A stretch of 64,000 nt of DNA from Zoroaster sp. YZ-2022 (GCA_029582265.1 CM055835.1:13199498-13263497), one strand, 5' to 3'. Numbered from the stretch's first letter, positions 37,201 to 40,949 are shown. Notes: generated by a model not told the origin, from the letters alone. Made by a program: numbers and translations.

Positions 37201-38049
37201 ATACTGAATGTATAAAATAACCAATGTGAACACCAATGTTTCTCTTGTTTTATTAGAGTCACAATAAATGTGGACTTACTGTAATAATTTCCCACCTAAA
37301 AATGACTGGGAGCATCCTCATTCCCCACACACACACTCGCACTAATCCATTAATATTGGATAGGCGTAAATACCATCTTGTGATACTGACATGACGGCAG
37401 TCAACTCAAAATAAACTAGATGTAGATACATCAAACAAAAGCCGGCATGTCTGTGAAAGTCTGTCAGCAAATGTTACTTCTATCCGAGTTTTCTTCATTT
37501 TGTTAACAACAAAATCAGAGACTTCCATTTGTGTGGTGTAATGTTCAGTCGGAATATTAAAAAGTCGTTTACGGGTAATTGGAACCAAAAATGGGAACCG
37601 GGAAATGACAGTTTCGGTCGGGTATCTGGATACCCGGCACAGCGTTATGTGTATGAAAGGCCCCCAAAACAGTTTTTGCTATAAAACGATGTCCAGTTGC
37701 AGCCAAAATTAATAGATCGATTGGAATTCTGCCGTGCTGTGTTTTAAAGAATTTTCCATATAAGGGGTATGAACGTTTGCCCGATTTGTGAGGCTTCTGT
37801 TACCATATTTGGTATATGGGAAATTTGGTCCCAGCATGTACATGTATCATGTATTTCCCTGTTGGCAAAAACAAAATTACAAAAAAAAGTGTTAACGCAC
37901 CGATTTTGAAGACGACCTATAACCAGAAACCAGAATTTTTTTTTGGGCCTAAGGTGTATTCTGGCATTAAAGTTGATTTCAGTGTTGTTCAAATTGTAAA
38001 CTCTTTGGATTATTTACAGACACCAGCCAACTTGATGTCATTCGATTGA
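1..38049 (+). CDS. RALGPS1: RALGPS-type Ral GEF with PH domain (5' partial, 20 exons)
   Basis: Guanine-nucleotide exchange factor that loads GTP on Ral small GTPases, acting at membranes through its PH domain. Visible CDS exons: 1-92, 10922-11029, 13621-13671, 18534-18617, 21057-21146, 21721-21813, 23744-23867, 24406-24488, 25463-25602, 27184-27257, 27595-27694, 28643-28675, 29456-29586, 31977-32031, 33254-33324, 33989-34035, 34216-34308, 34750-34852, 36849-36943, 38020-38049. They join in one frame (564 codons plus stop), close to the 557-583 residues of vertebrate RALGPS1/2. RasGEF domain is about residues 50-290 ([26 protein letters not shown]). A linker follows with PATP and GPRHLLDDS, then a PH domain at about 443-555 ([12 protein letters not shown]). 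The C-terminus ANLMSFD matches the vertebrate TNLMTFE ending. No REM domain is visible, as is normal for this family. RALGPS1 is preferred over RALGPS2 only because CDK9 is the neighbour; an invertebrate single-copy gene is probably co-orthologous to both. The start codon and promoter are outside the window. Confidence 0.95.
513..741. mobile_element. TTAA-flanked MITE, AAGGGACAATATTGTCAC family
   Basis: Inverted ends (TTAAAGGGGCAATATTGTCA at left, the complement of TTAAAGGGACAATATTGTCA at right) with TTAA at both borders, as in piggyBac-class elements. No coding capacity. Relatives at 4831-5456 and 43309-43605, with partial copies near 44225-44345 and 44575-44725. This copy carries TACATGTA expansions at 551-581 and 682-689. 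Confidence 0.8.
551..581. repeat. (TACATG)n expansion
   Basis: Four overlapping TACATGTA-type units between GTCC and GTTTAAG; the relative near 43541-43550 has a simple TA at this point. One of many TACATG runs (for example 2352, 4312, 7412, 9949, 11957, 20000, 52094). Confidence 0.85.
760..1137. mobile_element. TTAA-flanked MITE with AAATGGTTTTGAATGG words
   Basis: Begins TTAACCCTCCTAC and ends GTAGGAGGGTTAA. The interior is built from degenerate AAATGGTTTTGAATGG words. It is joined to the preceding element through an 18-base remnant (742-759). Confidence 0.75.
1279..1600 (+). mobile_element. TTAA-flanked MITE with CCTTTCAAAACC words, copy 1
   Basis: Ends TTAACCCTCCTATGG and CATAGGAGGGTTAA, with interior words CCTTTCAAAACC. 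A near-full second copy lies at 19213-19533 in the opposite orientation. Both are bounded by TTAA. The short open frame inside (68 codons in both copies) is a by-product of shared sequence. Confidence 0.8.
1990..2346. mobile_element. hAT-type MITE with TTCGAATATTCG interior
   Basis: Termini TAGGGCTGTGC and GCACAGCCCTA, the same as in the element at 45019-45300. The interior ends are rich in TTCGAATA/TATTCGAA words. Flanking octamers AAATTAAG and AAACTACA agree at five of eight positions, a possible decayed 8 bp target duplication. Confidence 0.65.
2610..2905. mobile_element. hAT-type MITE, GGTTAACCAACCG family, degraded copy
   Basis: Shares its interior (ACTGCACTAACCGTTT, GGAAGTTTATTGATGCTTTT) with the intact element at 29049-29371. 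The right terminus is not recognisable. Confidence 0.6.
3225..3560 (+). repeat. Dispersed repeat A (TTTCTCAGGATTTTT family)
   Basis: Interspersed repeat with phrases GAAAGAAGAGAAGTAGCC, TGTCCAAACCTCTAGTTTCT and GGAGACCCAGGTCTGCTACC. Other copies: 14575-14770, 20085-20180 (partial), 25735-26180 (interrupted by repeat B), 45505-45740 (reverse). No coding capacity or termini established. Confidence 0.7.
4165..4300 (+). repeat. Dispersed repeat B with CGATCAGAGCATACTGATCG hairpin
   Basis: Contains AAGTAAGACTAATTGC, AAAAGAACTGGAGG and a short palindrome around GATCAGTATGCTCTGATC. Further copies: 17785-17910 (reverse), 19050-19125 (partial), 25855-26025 (inserted inside repeat A). Confidence 0.65.
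4831..5456. mobile_element. TTAA-flanked MITE with a nested 268 bp element
   Basis: Outer ends TTAAAGGGACGAGATCGTCA and the complement of TTAACGGGACAATATTGTCA place it in the 513-741 family. It is interrupted at 4902-5169 by a second inverted-repeat element. Confidence 0.75.
4902..5169. mobile_element. MITE with CAAAACAATTTAGGGAACACCGG termini, single-unit ends
   Basis: Left terminus carries CAAAACAATTTAGGGAACAC, right terminus its complement followed by GAGTAGTA. The interior matches 15215-15430. Here each end carries one copy of the 17-base end unit, unlike the relative at 15153-15497. Confidence 0.75.
5590..5945 (+). mobile_element. tRNA-derived SINE, full length, with (ATT)n tail
   Basis: The 5' head is tRNA-like, with A box TGGCCGAGCGG and B box GGTTCGAATC. 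The body has TGTCCTTGAGCAAGACACTT and GGGTTAAATGGGTACCTGTG. The 3' end GCGCTATATAAATCC plus (ATT)n is typical of SINEs mobilised by L2/CR1-like LINEs. Other copies: 10015-10155 (reverse, truncated), 12300-12670 (reverse, full length), 23277-23628. TACATGTA at 5609-5616 interrupts the tRNA-like head just after the A box. Confidence 0.85.
6302..6781 (-). mobile_element. TTAACCCTAACTCCC-family MITE (TCCTCCAAAATCC words)
   Basis: Reverse copy. The left side has ACCCTAACCTTCCCAAATCC, the right side GGGAGTTAAGG. The core TGCATGCAGGGAGGGTCCCT is shared with 8339-8700, 9556-9923 and 22436-22858. Confidence 0.75.
6783..7046. mobile_element. TTAACC-flanked MITE with TTCGCGTCGG/CCGACGCGAA ends
   Basis: Left end TTAACCTGTTCGCGTCGG, right end CCGACGCGAACTGGTTAA. 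GC-richer than its surroundings, with mirrored phrases CCCACACAC and GGAAGCTTCCACAGCG. Second copy at 20593-20843, which sits inside another repeat. Confidence 0.75.
7429..7674. mobile_element. MITE with 27 bp perfect terminal inverted repeats, TA borders
   Basis: Positions 7429-7455 are exactly complementary to 7648-7674 (contains ACTGAACAGCAAAAGAAACG). TA occurs at both outer borders, which suggests a Tc1/mariner-type non-autonomous element. No transposase. The perfect ends suggest a young insertion. Confidence 0.8.
8339..8700 (+). mobile_element. TTAACCCTAACTCCC-family MITE
   Basis: TTAACCCTAACTCCCTAGG at the left; GGGAAGGTTAGGATTAA at the right. The interior repeats CCTCCAAAATCCTTCA words and contains the shared core CAGGGACCCTCCCTGCATGC. 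Confidence 0.8.
8820..8945. mobile_element. Short inverted-repeat element (GGTCTTAACCGCAGGTTAATGAC)
   Basis: GTCTTAACCGCAGGTTAATGAC at about 8828 is mirrored by GTCATTAACCTGCAGTAAAGAC at about 8914. A related half-copy lies at 21850-21925. Confidence 0.6.
8955..9190 (+). mobile_element. GTCAAAATGAC-word MITE with three TACATGTA insertions
   Basis: Closely related to 18136-18420 (GCCAAGGTATATCTAGTGCA, AAAAGCATTGTCTGGTATTG, TGCCCCTGTGTGCACATTTG), with further relatives at 33680-33855 and 45844-46040. TACATGTA words sit at 9016-9023, 9028-9035 and 9041-9048 where the relative has shorter sequence. Confidence 0.7.
9556..9923 (+). mobile_element. TTAACCCTAACTCGC-family MITE
   Basis: TTAA at 9556-9559 and 9920-9923; ends TTAACCCTAACTCGCCC and GGGAAGGTTAGGGTTAA. 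Strongly similar to 8339-8700 and 22436-22858. Confidence 0.82.
10015..10155 (-). mobile_element. tRNA-derived SINE, 3' truncated
   Basis: Reverse-strand head with A box TGGCCAAGCGG and B box GGTTCGAATC. The body stops soon after the ATCCTGAGCAAGATACTT phrase. Shows TA (10129-10130) where the 5590 copy has TACATGTA. Confidence 0.75.
10262..10345 (-). mobile_element. SINE/LINE 3' tail with (ATT)n
   Basis: (AAT)n on the + strand followed by ATCCACCAAGAAGTGCTCAA and GGCGC, the reverse of the 3' tail found in the SINEs of this window. Confidence 0.65.
10500..10856 (-). repeat. Dispersed repeat C (copy without Helitron)
   Basis: Reverse-complement relative of the sequences flanking the Helitron-like insertion at 35278-36289 (35165-35277 and 36290-36560). 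The two flanks are continuous here, giving an empty-site comparison. Confidence 0.75.
10922..11029 (+). CDS. RALGPS1: RALGPS exon, start of RasGEF domain
   Basis: It has a pyrimidine-rich acceptor and GTAAGT donor, both phase 0. It encodes 36 residues with [17 protein letters not shown], matching the FDAVVFDVLKVTPEEYA start of vertebrate RALGPS RasGEF domains. Confidence 0.95.
11960..12300 (+). pseudogene. LINE ORF2 C-terminus (CR1/L2/Jockey-like), truncated
   Basis: The frame encodes the C-terminal tail typical of non-LTR reverse transcriptase ORFs: [47 protein letters not shown]. Only the last 90 or so residues remain, in one open frame, followed by (AAT)n. The tail abuts the tail of a reverse SINE. 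Confidence 0.8.
12300..12670 (-). mobile_element. tRNA-derived SINE, full length, reverse
   Basis: Reverse-strand A box TGGCCGAGCGG and B box GGTTCGAATCC near 12590-12660. Body with TGTCCTTGAGCAAGACACTT and AGCTCCCTGGGGAGTATAC; tail GCGCTATATAAGTCC plus (ATT)n. TACATGTA at 12484-12491 is absent from the 23277 copy. Confidence 0.85.
12765..12840 (+). mobile_element. SINE/LINE 3' tail with (ATT)n
   Basis: CGCCTTGAGCGCCCAGCAGG, then GTGCGCGCTAAAAATA plus (TTA)n; a 3' tail fragment. Confidence 0.6.
12954..13313. mobile_element. MITE with about 55 bp terminal inverted repeats (TGTGACCC)
   Basis: TGTGACCCACTCTGTGAAAA at the left is mirrored at the right end (13259-13313) with a few mismatches; arms extend to GAGATTTC. 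The interior is AT-rich, without coding capacity. Confidence 0.78.
13398..13530 (+). repeat. Dispersed repeat D fragment (GTGTGCCAGCCTGCTGTAAT)
   Basis: Family with ends GTGTGCCAGCCTGCTGTAAT and its partner GTGGCACACTTCATG. Fuller copies: 20368-20970 (with a TTAACC element nested inside), 40712-41455 (reverse, with a LINE fragment inside) and 47568-47945. Confidence 0.65.
13621..13671 (+). CDS. RALGPS1: RALGPS exon, RasGEF domain
   Basis: A 17-residue exon ([17 protein letters not shown]) between a TTCCAG acceptor and GTAAGT donor, phase 0/0. Matches QITLMDVPVFKAIQPDE of vertebrate RALGPS. Confidence 0.95.
13802..14050. mobile_element. Inverted-repeat element (CCAATTTCATAGAGCTGCT)
   Basis: GGCCAATTTCATAGAGCTGC at the left is mirrored by GCAGCTCTATGAAATTGGC at the right. 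Related ends lie at 39262 and about 40045, flanking the foldback at 39439-39877, and in part at 26270. Confidence 0.65.
15153..15497. mobile_element. MITE whose two ends are each three 17-base units
   Basis: Left end 15160-15210 is three copies of CAAAACAATTTAGGGAA; right end 15440-15490 is three copies of the complement TTCCCTAAATTGTTTTG. The outermost TACTACT/AGTAGTA is retained. The interior matches 4930-5140. Confidence 0.85.
15735..16359 (+). mobile_element. TTAACCCTAAC-family MITE containing an 87 bp tandem array
   Basis: TTAA at 15735-15738 and 16356-16359; right end GGGATGGTTAGGGTTAA. The interior holds a four-copy tandem array (15899-16255). Confidence 0.8.
15899..16255 (+). repeat. 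Tandem repeat, about 87 bp x 4
   Basis: The unit contains CTCAATCCTCCAAAATCCTC, CAGCGTCTCATTCAGCCAT and TCATCCACAATTAAATACAT. Units differ by small substitutions and single-base gaps. Non-coding. Confidence 0.85.
16380..17560. other. Intronic stretch without recognised features
   Basis: RALGPS intron sequence between MITEs. I see no exon, terminal inverted repeat or duplicated copy elsewhere in the window apart from short TACATGTA words; the short open frames are not supported. Confidence 0.5.
18136..18420 (+). mobile_element. TTAACCCTCCTAC element with GTCAAAATGAC words
   Basis: Begins TTAACCCTCCTACTAC; the interior is made of GTCAAAATGAC/CAGTCAAAA words. The right TTAA end was not found. 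Relatives at 8955, 33680 and 45844. Confidence 0.65.
18534..18617 (+). CDS. RALGPS1: RALGPS exon, RasGEF domain
   Basis: 28 residues ending [11 protein letters not shown], the conserved RasGEF segment preceding the catalytic helices. TTTCAG acceptor, GTGAGT donor, phase 0/0. Confidence 0.96.
19213..19533 (-). mobile_element. TTAA-flanked MITE with CCTTTCAAAACC words, copy 2
   Basis: Reverse-complement copy of 1279-1600, similar along its full length, bounded by TTAA at 19213-19216 and 19530-19533. It lies in the RALGPS intron after the exon at 18534-18617. Confidence 0.8.
20368..20970 (+). repeat. Dispersed repeat D with nested TTAACC element
   Basis: Left GTGCCAGCCTGCTGTAATCC, right GAATGGCCCAAATCCATTAT and a degenerate CACTT end. 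The TTAACC...GGTT element at 20593-20843 is inserted in it. The Trp/Gly-poor short ORFs across it are not coding. Confidence 0.65.
21057..21146 (+). CDS. RALGPS1: RALGPS exon, RasGEF domain
   Basis: 30 residues beginning [10 protein letters not shown], the continuation of FTRRFNH in RasGEFs. The acceptor is CCCCAG; the exon itself begins GTAAGC, which resembles a donor but is coding. GTGAGT donor at 21147. Confidence 0.96.
21168..21475. mobile_element. TTAGCCAG-ended element containing a 20 bp array
   Basis: ATTAGCCAGGATTTGAAAAC at the left and GGTATTGCTGGCTAAT at the right form short inverted ends. The interior is mostly the array at 21281-21440. Confidence 0.55.
21281..21440 (+). repeat. 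Tandem repeat, 20 bp x 8
   Basis: Eight consecutive units of GGCGTCCATTTAGCAAACAG, with C/T at base 3 and A/G at base 19. Located in the RALGPS intron after the exon at 21057-21146. Confidence 0.95.
21721..21813 (+). CDS. RALGPS1: RALGPS exon, RasGEF domain
   Basis: 31 residues containing the RasGEF signature [20 protein letters not shown] and RLSKTW. Phase 0/0, GTAAGT donor. Confidence 0.96.
22050..22435 (+). pseudogene. Possible LINE ORF C-terminus, degraded
   Basis: TGTGGAATATACCG, ATCAAGGATGCTAAAACTCT and TCACTTAAAACTCAACTGTT resemble the xLWNxLP...IKxAKTFKxSLKxxLF tail of non-LTR retrotransposons, but the frame is broken. Low certainty. Confidence 0.35.
22436..22858 (+). mobile_element. 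TTAACCCTAACTCCC-family MITE with duplicated left end
   Basis: TTAA at 22436 and 22855. The left-end phrase CCTAACTCCCTAGGCCCATT occurs twice in tandem (about 22440 and 22484). The rest matches 9556-9923. Confidence 0.8.
23277..23628 (+). mobile_element. tRNA-derived SINE, near full length
   Basis: A-box-like TGGCCGAGGGG and B-box-like TTTTGAATCCC (degraded). Body with GTGTCCTCGAGCAAAACACT, GGAGTAAATGGGTACCTGTG and CAGCTCCCT complement; short ATTATTATT tail. Serves as an empty-site partner for the TACATGTA in the 12300 copy. Confidence 0.8.
23744..23867 (+). CDS. RALGPS1: RALGPS exon, RasGEF domain
   Basis: 41 codons plus one base. It contains [19 protein letters not shown] and LPCIPYL, the latter part of the strongly conserved RasGEF PCIPYLG motif that is completed by the next exon. 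Phase 0 in, phase 1 out, GTGAGT donor. Confidence 0.96.
24406..24488 (+). CDS. RALGPS1: RALGPS exon, RasGEF domain
   Basis: Completes G of PYLG and continues [18 protein letters not shown]. 28 codons with the split codon; donor GTCAGT is weaker than the others. Confidence 0.95.
25463..25602 (+). CDS. RALGPS1: RALGPS exon, end of RasGEF domain
   Basis: Begins [12 protein letters not shown] (vertebrate MNNILRIISDLQ) and ends [15 protein letters not shown], the C-terminal RasGEF helix. Phase 0 in, phase 2 out, GTAAGT donor. Confidence 0.96.
26440..26680 (+). pseudogene. LINE 3' end fragment with (ATT)n tail
   Basis: TTGTGGAACGACTTCGCGGA encodes the [12 protein letters not shown] motif. It is followed by CATCTCTGGCATCATTTTAA and CAAGACATATTTAATGAGC in a shifted frame, then a 3' tail ending in ATTATTATTATTA. 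Confidence 0.6.
26893..27091. mobile_element. TTAACCC-flanked short MITE with CCTTTCAAAACC words
   Basis: TTAA at 26893-26896 and 27088-27091; ends TTAACCCATG and CTGAGGGTTAA. The interior contains AACCCTTTGAAAGGTTTTGA, related to 1279-1600. Confidence 0.65.
27184..27257 (+). CDS. RALGPS1: RALGPS exon, linker
   Basis: Encodes KLSLQIEP followed by a Ser-rich linker with SKSREELD, equivalent to KLSLKIEP and SAASREDL in vertebrate RALGPS. Phase 2 in, phase 1 out. Confidence 0.93.
27275..27515 (+). repeat. Degenerate tandem repeat, about 21 bp x 11
   Basis: Repeated CATTTCATATATGATCTGAC with many substitutions, just downstream of the donor of the exon at 27184-27257. Confidence 0.8.
27595..27694 (+). 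CDS. RALGPS1: RALGPS exon, proline-containing linker
   Basis: Encodes [15 protein letters not shown] then [13 protein letters not shown], matching the vertebrate PHGHRKCHSLG. The PATP is a minimal PxxP in the region that carries SH3-binding prolines in vertebrate RALGPS. Phase 1 in, phase 2 out. Confidence 0.9.
28038..28474. mobile_element. MITE with 19 bp perfect ends (GGGTGCACCCCACTAAATA)
   Basis: GGGTGCACCCCACTAAATA at 28038-28056 is exactly complementary to 28456-28474. 437 bp, no conserved coding frame. Located in the RALGPS intron before exon 28643-28675. Confidence 0.8.
28643..28675 (+). CDS. RALGPS1: RALGPS micro-exon, linker
   Basis: A 33-base exon ([10 protein letters not shown]) between a TTTAAAG acceptor and GTAAGT donor. 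It preserves frame, and the resulting spacing between SLG and GPRHLL (21 residues) is close to that in vertebrates (20). Confidence 0.75.
29049..29371. mobile_element. hAT-type MITE with perfect 8 bp target duplication
   Basis: Termini TAGTGTTGGGA and TCCCAGCACTA (one mismatch). CTTGACAA occurs at 29041-29048 and 29372-29379, a perfect 8 bp duplication as made by hAT transposases. Interior words GGTTAACTGGTTAGCC are shared with 2610-2905. Confidence 0.88.
29456..29586 (+). CDS. RALGPS1: RALGPS exon, conserved linker motif
   Basis: Contains [13 protein letters not shown] and GMSIG, corresponding to [13 protein letters not shown] and GISIG in vertebrates. Two in-frame acceptors (29417 or 29456 as first base) and two in-frame donors (last base 29574 or 29586) exist. 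I chose the pair that reproduces the vertebrate spacing. Confidence 0.88.
29925..31693 (+). repeat. Minisatellite, 42 bp x 42 copies
   Basis: Unit GCACTATGAACATTGTAYCT + GTAGTACAGGCTCATTAGCC + KA. Nearly all variation is at two positions: T/C in GTAYCT and G/T in CCKAGC. The first unit is shortened. Because 42 is a multiple of three, all units read open on the - strand (14-residue repeat), which is not evidence of coding. Lies in the RALGPS intron between exons 29456-29586 and 31977-32031. Confidence 0.97.
31725..31875 (-). mobile_element. SINE 3' part, reverse
   Basis: (AAT)n followed by ATTACCCCTGGTCATTGGCC-like sequence and the CAGCTCTCTGGGTAGTATA phrase; related to 58470-58600. Confidence 0.6.
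31977..32031 (+). CDS. RALGPS1: RALGPS exon, acidic linker
   Basis: Encodes [18 protein letters not shown], comparable to SSDGSELSEETSW in vertebrates. ATGCAG acceptor, GTAAGT donor, phase 1 in, phase 2 out. It sits between the two large minisatellites. Confidence 0.88.
32351..32930. mobile_element. hAT-type MITE left part expanded into a 24 bp satellite
   Basis: Starts TAAGGCTGTGCATTTTCAGT exactly like the intact element at 37098-37647, then enters the 24 bp array at 32384. After the array, GTAAATAATTTTGTAAATG resembles the sequence after the same point in 37098-37647. The right terminus was not found. Confidence 0.75.
32384..32873 (+). repeat. Minisatellite, 24 bp x 20 copies, two homogeneous blocks
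   Basis: Unit GGATACCCGAAATAGGAAAT + CTCT. Order: two GGATA units, eight GCATA units, one GGATACTC unit, then nine units whose preceding CTCT has become CTCC. Long open frames on both strands (24 is a multiple of three) are artefacts. Confidence 0.97.
32936..33010 (+). repeat. Fragment of GGGGCGGATCCAGGG-ended element
   Basis: AGGGGCGGATCCAGGGTCTT followed by a G-rich stretch. Similar openings occur at 41715, 49525 and 62435. Probably an abundant non-autonomous DNA transposon end. Confidence 0.5.
33254..33324 (+). CDS. RALGPS1: RALGPS exon, linker before PH domain
   Basis: Encodes [20 protein letters not shown] and KIH, then the first base of the Gly that precedes the PH domain. Frame and phase (2 in, 1 out) fit both neighbours. 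Similarity to vertebrates is weak here (ESEDLAVHL). Confidence 0.85.
33989..34035 (+). CDS. RALGPS1: RALGPS exon, start of PH domain
   Basis: Encodes [16 protein letters not shown], the first PH beta strand and loop (vertebrate GVLRRKTLLKEGKKP). TTCCAG acceptor, GTAAGT donor, phase 1 in, phase 0 out. Confidence 0.94.
34216..34308 (+). CDS. RALGPS1: RALGPS exon, PH domain
   Basis: Encodes [20 protein letters not shown] then [11 protein letters not shown], matching VASWTKYWAALCGTQLFYYAAK. Phase 0/0. Confidence 0.96.
34355..34545 (+). mobile_element. Second SINE-like family (B box GGGTTCAAATCCCAC), copy 1
   Basis: GAAAATAGACTGGCTCC, GAACCAGACAAAAGATGGC and CTGTGGACCCGGGTTCAAAT are shared with 38617-38790. 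GGTTCAAATCC fits a polymerase III B box. A box not established. Confidence 0.55.
34750..34852 (+). CDS. RALGPS1: RALGPS exon, PH domain
   Basis: Encodes [20 protein letters not shown] and [12 protein letters not shown], matching SVIGWMVMM and DLFLLTDSEKG of the vertebrate PH domain. Phase 0 in, phase 1 out. Confidence 0.96.
35278..36289 (+). mobile_element. Non-autonomous Helitron-like element, 1.0 kb
   Basis: It splits dispersed repeat C exactly between A and T with no target duplication (compare the continuous copy at 10500-10856). The 3' end has a perfect 9 bp hairpin GTGTTTGTT-CC-AACAAACAC (36259-36278), seven bases, then CTAG and a host T. This is the Helitron 3' signature. The 5' end reads TAAGGTGTTCGTG instead of the usual TC. 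No Rep/helicase coding. Confidence 0.78.
36849..36943 (+). CDS. RALGPS1: RALGPS exon, end of PH domain
   Basis: Encodes [20 protein letters not shown] and [11 protein letters not shown], matching NSYKFQAGNRMNAMLWFKHL. Contains the conserved Trp of the C-terminal PH helix. Phase 1 in, phase 0 out. Confidence 0.96.
37098..37647. mobile_element. hAT-type MITE, 550 bp, near-perfect 8 bp target duplication
   Basis: Ends TAAGGCTGTGC and GCACAGCGTTA; flanking TATGTATG (37090-37097) and TGTGTATG (37648-37655) match at seven of eight bases. The interior ends carry GGATACCCG words. Same family as 45019-45300 and the seed of the 24 bp array at 32384. Confidence 0.85.
37681..37990 (+). repeat. Dispersed repeat E
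   Basis: Shares TGCAGCCAAAATT, GATCGATTGGAATTCTGC and GGGGTATGAAC with 44990-45360 (where a hAT MITE is inserted), and is the reverse complement of 42300-42560 (CCGCACAAATCGGGCATACG). It ends close to the acceptor of the last RALGPS exon. Confidence 0.7.
38020..38049 (+). CDS. RALGPS1: RALGPS terminal exon
   Basis: Encodes TPANLMSFD and a TGA stop (38047-38049). It matches the vertebrate C-terminus PTNLMTFE. The 3' UTR follows; no clear polyadenylation signal could be fixed. Confidence 0.94.
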   Translation, partial: TPANLMSFD

Positions 38050-38616
38050 AAACAAAAGAAGACAGCCCTATTGGTTGTTATCGTTACGACCTTTGAGCTC
38101 TCATAGAGACTAGATGGCCTTAAAGATTACTGCAACATTACAAGAACAAACAAATTAAACGATCCTGTGTCTTATCTACGCACTACACCACAGCACATCA
38201 TGGCATGGAATCTTTTAAAGGGGGAAGCGTACATTCCACTGATATTTCATGCAATCAAGTCTGCAAACATCAAGACCCAAGCAGTTGCACAATTTGTAAT
38301 GTTGCAATACTCTGAAGGTTGAACTCAGGTGTTTCCGAGACTTGGAATATTACTGTGCCAAAAATTGGAATGTTCCCGTTTCAAGATTGTTCCTGGTCGA
38401 AAACTCAGAATGTTCCTTTTATTTTCAGAATGTCCCTTTTATTCTCAGAATGTCCGTGTTCCATTTGGGAAAACTCCTTTTGGGGGCACGTATAGTGCAT
38501 TCTCAAAAGATAGTTCAGTGTTTTCACCAAGAGCAGTAGCTACTCCCAGCTAGCGTCTTTCCAAAGCAATGGATGGCATGTTCCACTTGGAATGCTGCCT
38601 GTTCACACTTGCAGGA

Positions 38617-38790
38617 AAATAGACTGGCTCCCTTGTGAATCAGTGCTGTGATCATCATCTTGCATTCAGGGAACCAGACAAAAGATGGCCGCATCTTGCC
38701 TAAGGAGATCAGATCGGCGTACTTTCTTCACCTTTCGCCTGTGTGGACCCGGGTTCAAATCCCACAGCTGTGTGTTTTTGATGGGAACAG
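38617..38790 (+). mobile_element. Second SINE-like family, copy 2
   Basis: Same phrases as 34355-34545, including GACCCGGGTTCAAATCCCAC. Lies about 570 bases after the RALGPS stop, probably in or just beyond the 3' UTR. Confidence 0.55.
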
Positions 38791-39261
38791 TTGGTGGTCT
38801 TAGGTTTAAGACAATCCGTTCCCTTTCCTTTCTAGTAGACGCAGGTTTCACATGAGATTTTTGCAATTTTCCCCCATGCCAACTGCAGCTGAGAGAAGCG
38901 GTTACACCCCCCACATCCCTAAACAAAGCTATTTAAAAGTATTTTCCTTGGCAATGAGTACAGTTCAGCATGTTAAAATTCAAAATACATGTAGTTCATT
39001 CATTCATATACATTTTTTTCATGACCAAATAAATACCAATTGGAAGAATACCTTTGCCAAAAAATGACGCTTGTGAGAGATAAGCCTTACAAAAAAGAAG
39101 AAAAAGATTTTTATGTTGATTTTTATTTTTCAAATGTTTTTAAATATGTCTGTTTTCCTTGCACATGAAAGAACCAAGGGAAATTGACCTAAAAATGGAG
39201 TGACTTTTCAGTACTTGGTTAGAAACTTGTCTCAGAAGAGTTCATAGAACTTCATCTCATC

Positions 39262-40050
39262 AGGGCTCAATCTCATAGAGCTGCTGCTAATAAGCACAGA
39301 AAAGTCCTACTTTATAGTAAAATAAGGTTAGCAGCCAAATTGTCAGGTAATGCATATGCTTCTGGCAGGTTTTCCACAAAAGTTTGCTAAGCAGTATAAA
39401 TTTGCTTAGCCAAAATAAGGTCACCAGCCAAATGTATAATGACATAAAACACAATAAAGGGGGCCAATTTGCATCCGTCACGTTAGCAGTTTTTCCAATG
39501 GTTGTTATTTATTTTTAAGTACCTGAAACCGACCAAAAAGTGTTTCAACATGTGAATGGACATGCAGGCTTATACTAGAACTAATTTGAGTTGATTTATT
39601 TTATTTTAATATTTTTTTTACCTTCAAATTTCCATAAAAATTGGACGGAAAAAGTTACCTCACTTTTCCGTCCATTTGTTGATGGAAATTTTAGGGTAAT
39701 TAAAAAAATAATAGTAATAATCAACTCAAATTATCTTTAGGATAAGCATGCATGTCTATTCAAATGTTGAAATTCTTTTTGGGTGGTTTCAGATATAAAA
39801 AACAAAATTACAATCATAAGAAAAACTGCTAACGTGACGGTAGGAAAGTGGGCCCCCTTTATTGTGTTTTATGTCATATTGCTTCTGGCAGGTTCTCAGT
39901 GAAATGTTCCTCAGCAGAAACATTTAGCTAAGCAATATTGTTGCTAAAAAGCAGCAGAAATTGGTCCCAGGGCCCAATTTCATGGTGTTGCTTACACTGT
40001 GTTGGTAAGCACAGACTGTACTGTAATAGAACCATGAAATTGGGCTCTTC
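39262..40050. mobile_element. CTCATAGAGCTGC-ended element carrying a foldback insertion
   Basis: AGGGCTCAATCTCATAGAGC at the left and CCATGAAATTGGGCTCTTC at the right, with internal TTGCTTAGC/GCTAAGCAA words. Interrupted by the foldback at 39439-39877. Confidence 0.55.
39439..39877. mobile_element. Foldback element, about 210 bp arms, tiny loop
   Basis: The whole 439 bp is one imperfect hairpin centred near 39658. Outer ATGACATAAAACACAATAAA pairs with TTTATTGTGTTTTATGTCAT; middle CCGTCACGTTAGCAGTTTTT pairs with AAAAACTGCTAACGTGACGG; inner GGACGGAAAAAG pairs with CTTTTCCGTCC. No coding frame. Confidence 0.85.
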
Positions 40051-40949
40051 TACAGCCATGTTGTTTTTCCATTTTTTTTTTCTTCCCAAAATCAATGTTA
40101 CAAAACCGAGGATTTTGATGTATTGGGAATCAGCCCTTAGGTGTGTATAGGGAAATCATGTGTTCTTGCGTACAGTCAATCCAGTAAAGAATGGTCGCAG
40201 TGGGATGAATCTGGCAACTGCTTGATAAGCAGGCACTGCAGGCATTGTTGGCAAAACACCTTTGGAATAGATGCTTTTCATAAAAGTTGATGATAGTGTC
40301 AAACATCCATTGAAATATTTCTGTCTGAAGTGAGGTGCTATCATTTTTTTTCCAATAGTCAAATTTTATTTCCCAGTGATTTACGACTGAATTTTACTAA
40401 TGAACTGTATCAAAATTTCCATGTTAGAATGAATACGTAGTTCATGTTTGCCAATTGAAATCTAAGACTAATTTCTTTGTAACGACACAATTTAATGAGC
40501 TGAAAGTTTTACAAGTCTGTGTCTGCATTTCTATTATTTTCGTTCACACTTCAGTCACAAATTATGCATTGAAGAGGATTTCCATTAAATGTGCATTTTT
40601 AACCCCTTTTTTTTTTCAAGACTATCATTTCATCTTGGCTGATCGAGAGCTTCACAGAAAATTTGAACCATGCCTTAAAACGAGTTGTGCAGTAACGGAG
40701 GTTTAATACCCATAGAGTGTGCCAGTCATTTCATAAACTAGTCCACGGCATAGTACTCTCACAAAGTAATGGATATGGACCCTTCATGATGCGCAAGAAA
40801 AGAAACAGGGTGGCTTGCCAGCCTTCATGTGTTCAACGCGTATTGTGCTGTAAATGCACCTGTGAAGTGGGTGTTTTATGGCTCTCTGCTGTTGCCAAAT
40901 CACATCTAGTTTGTGTTCCCTCCTGTTTAGTTCTGGCATAATCGTCATC

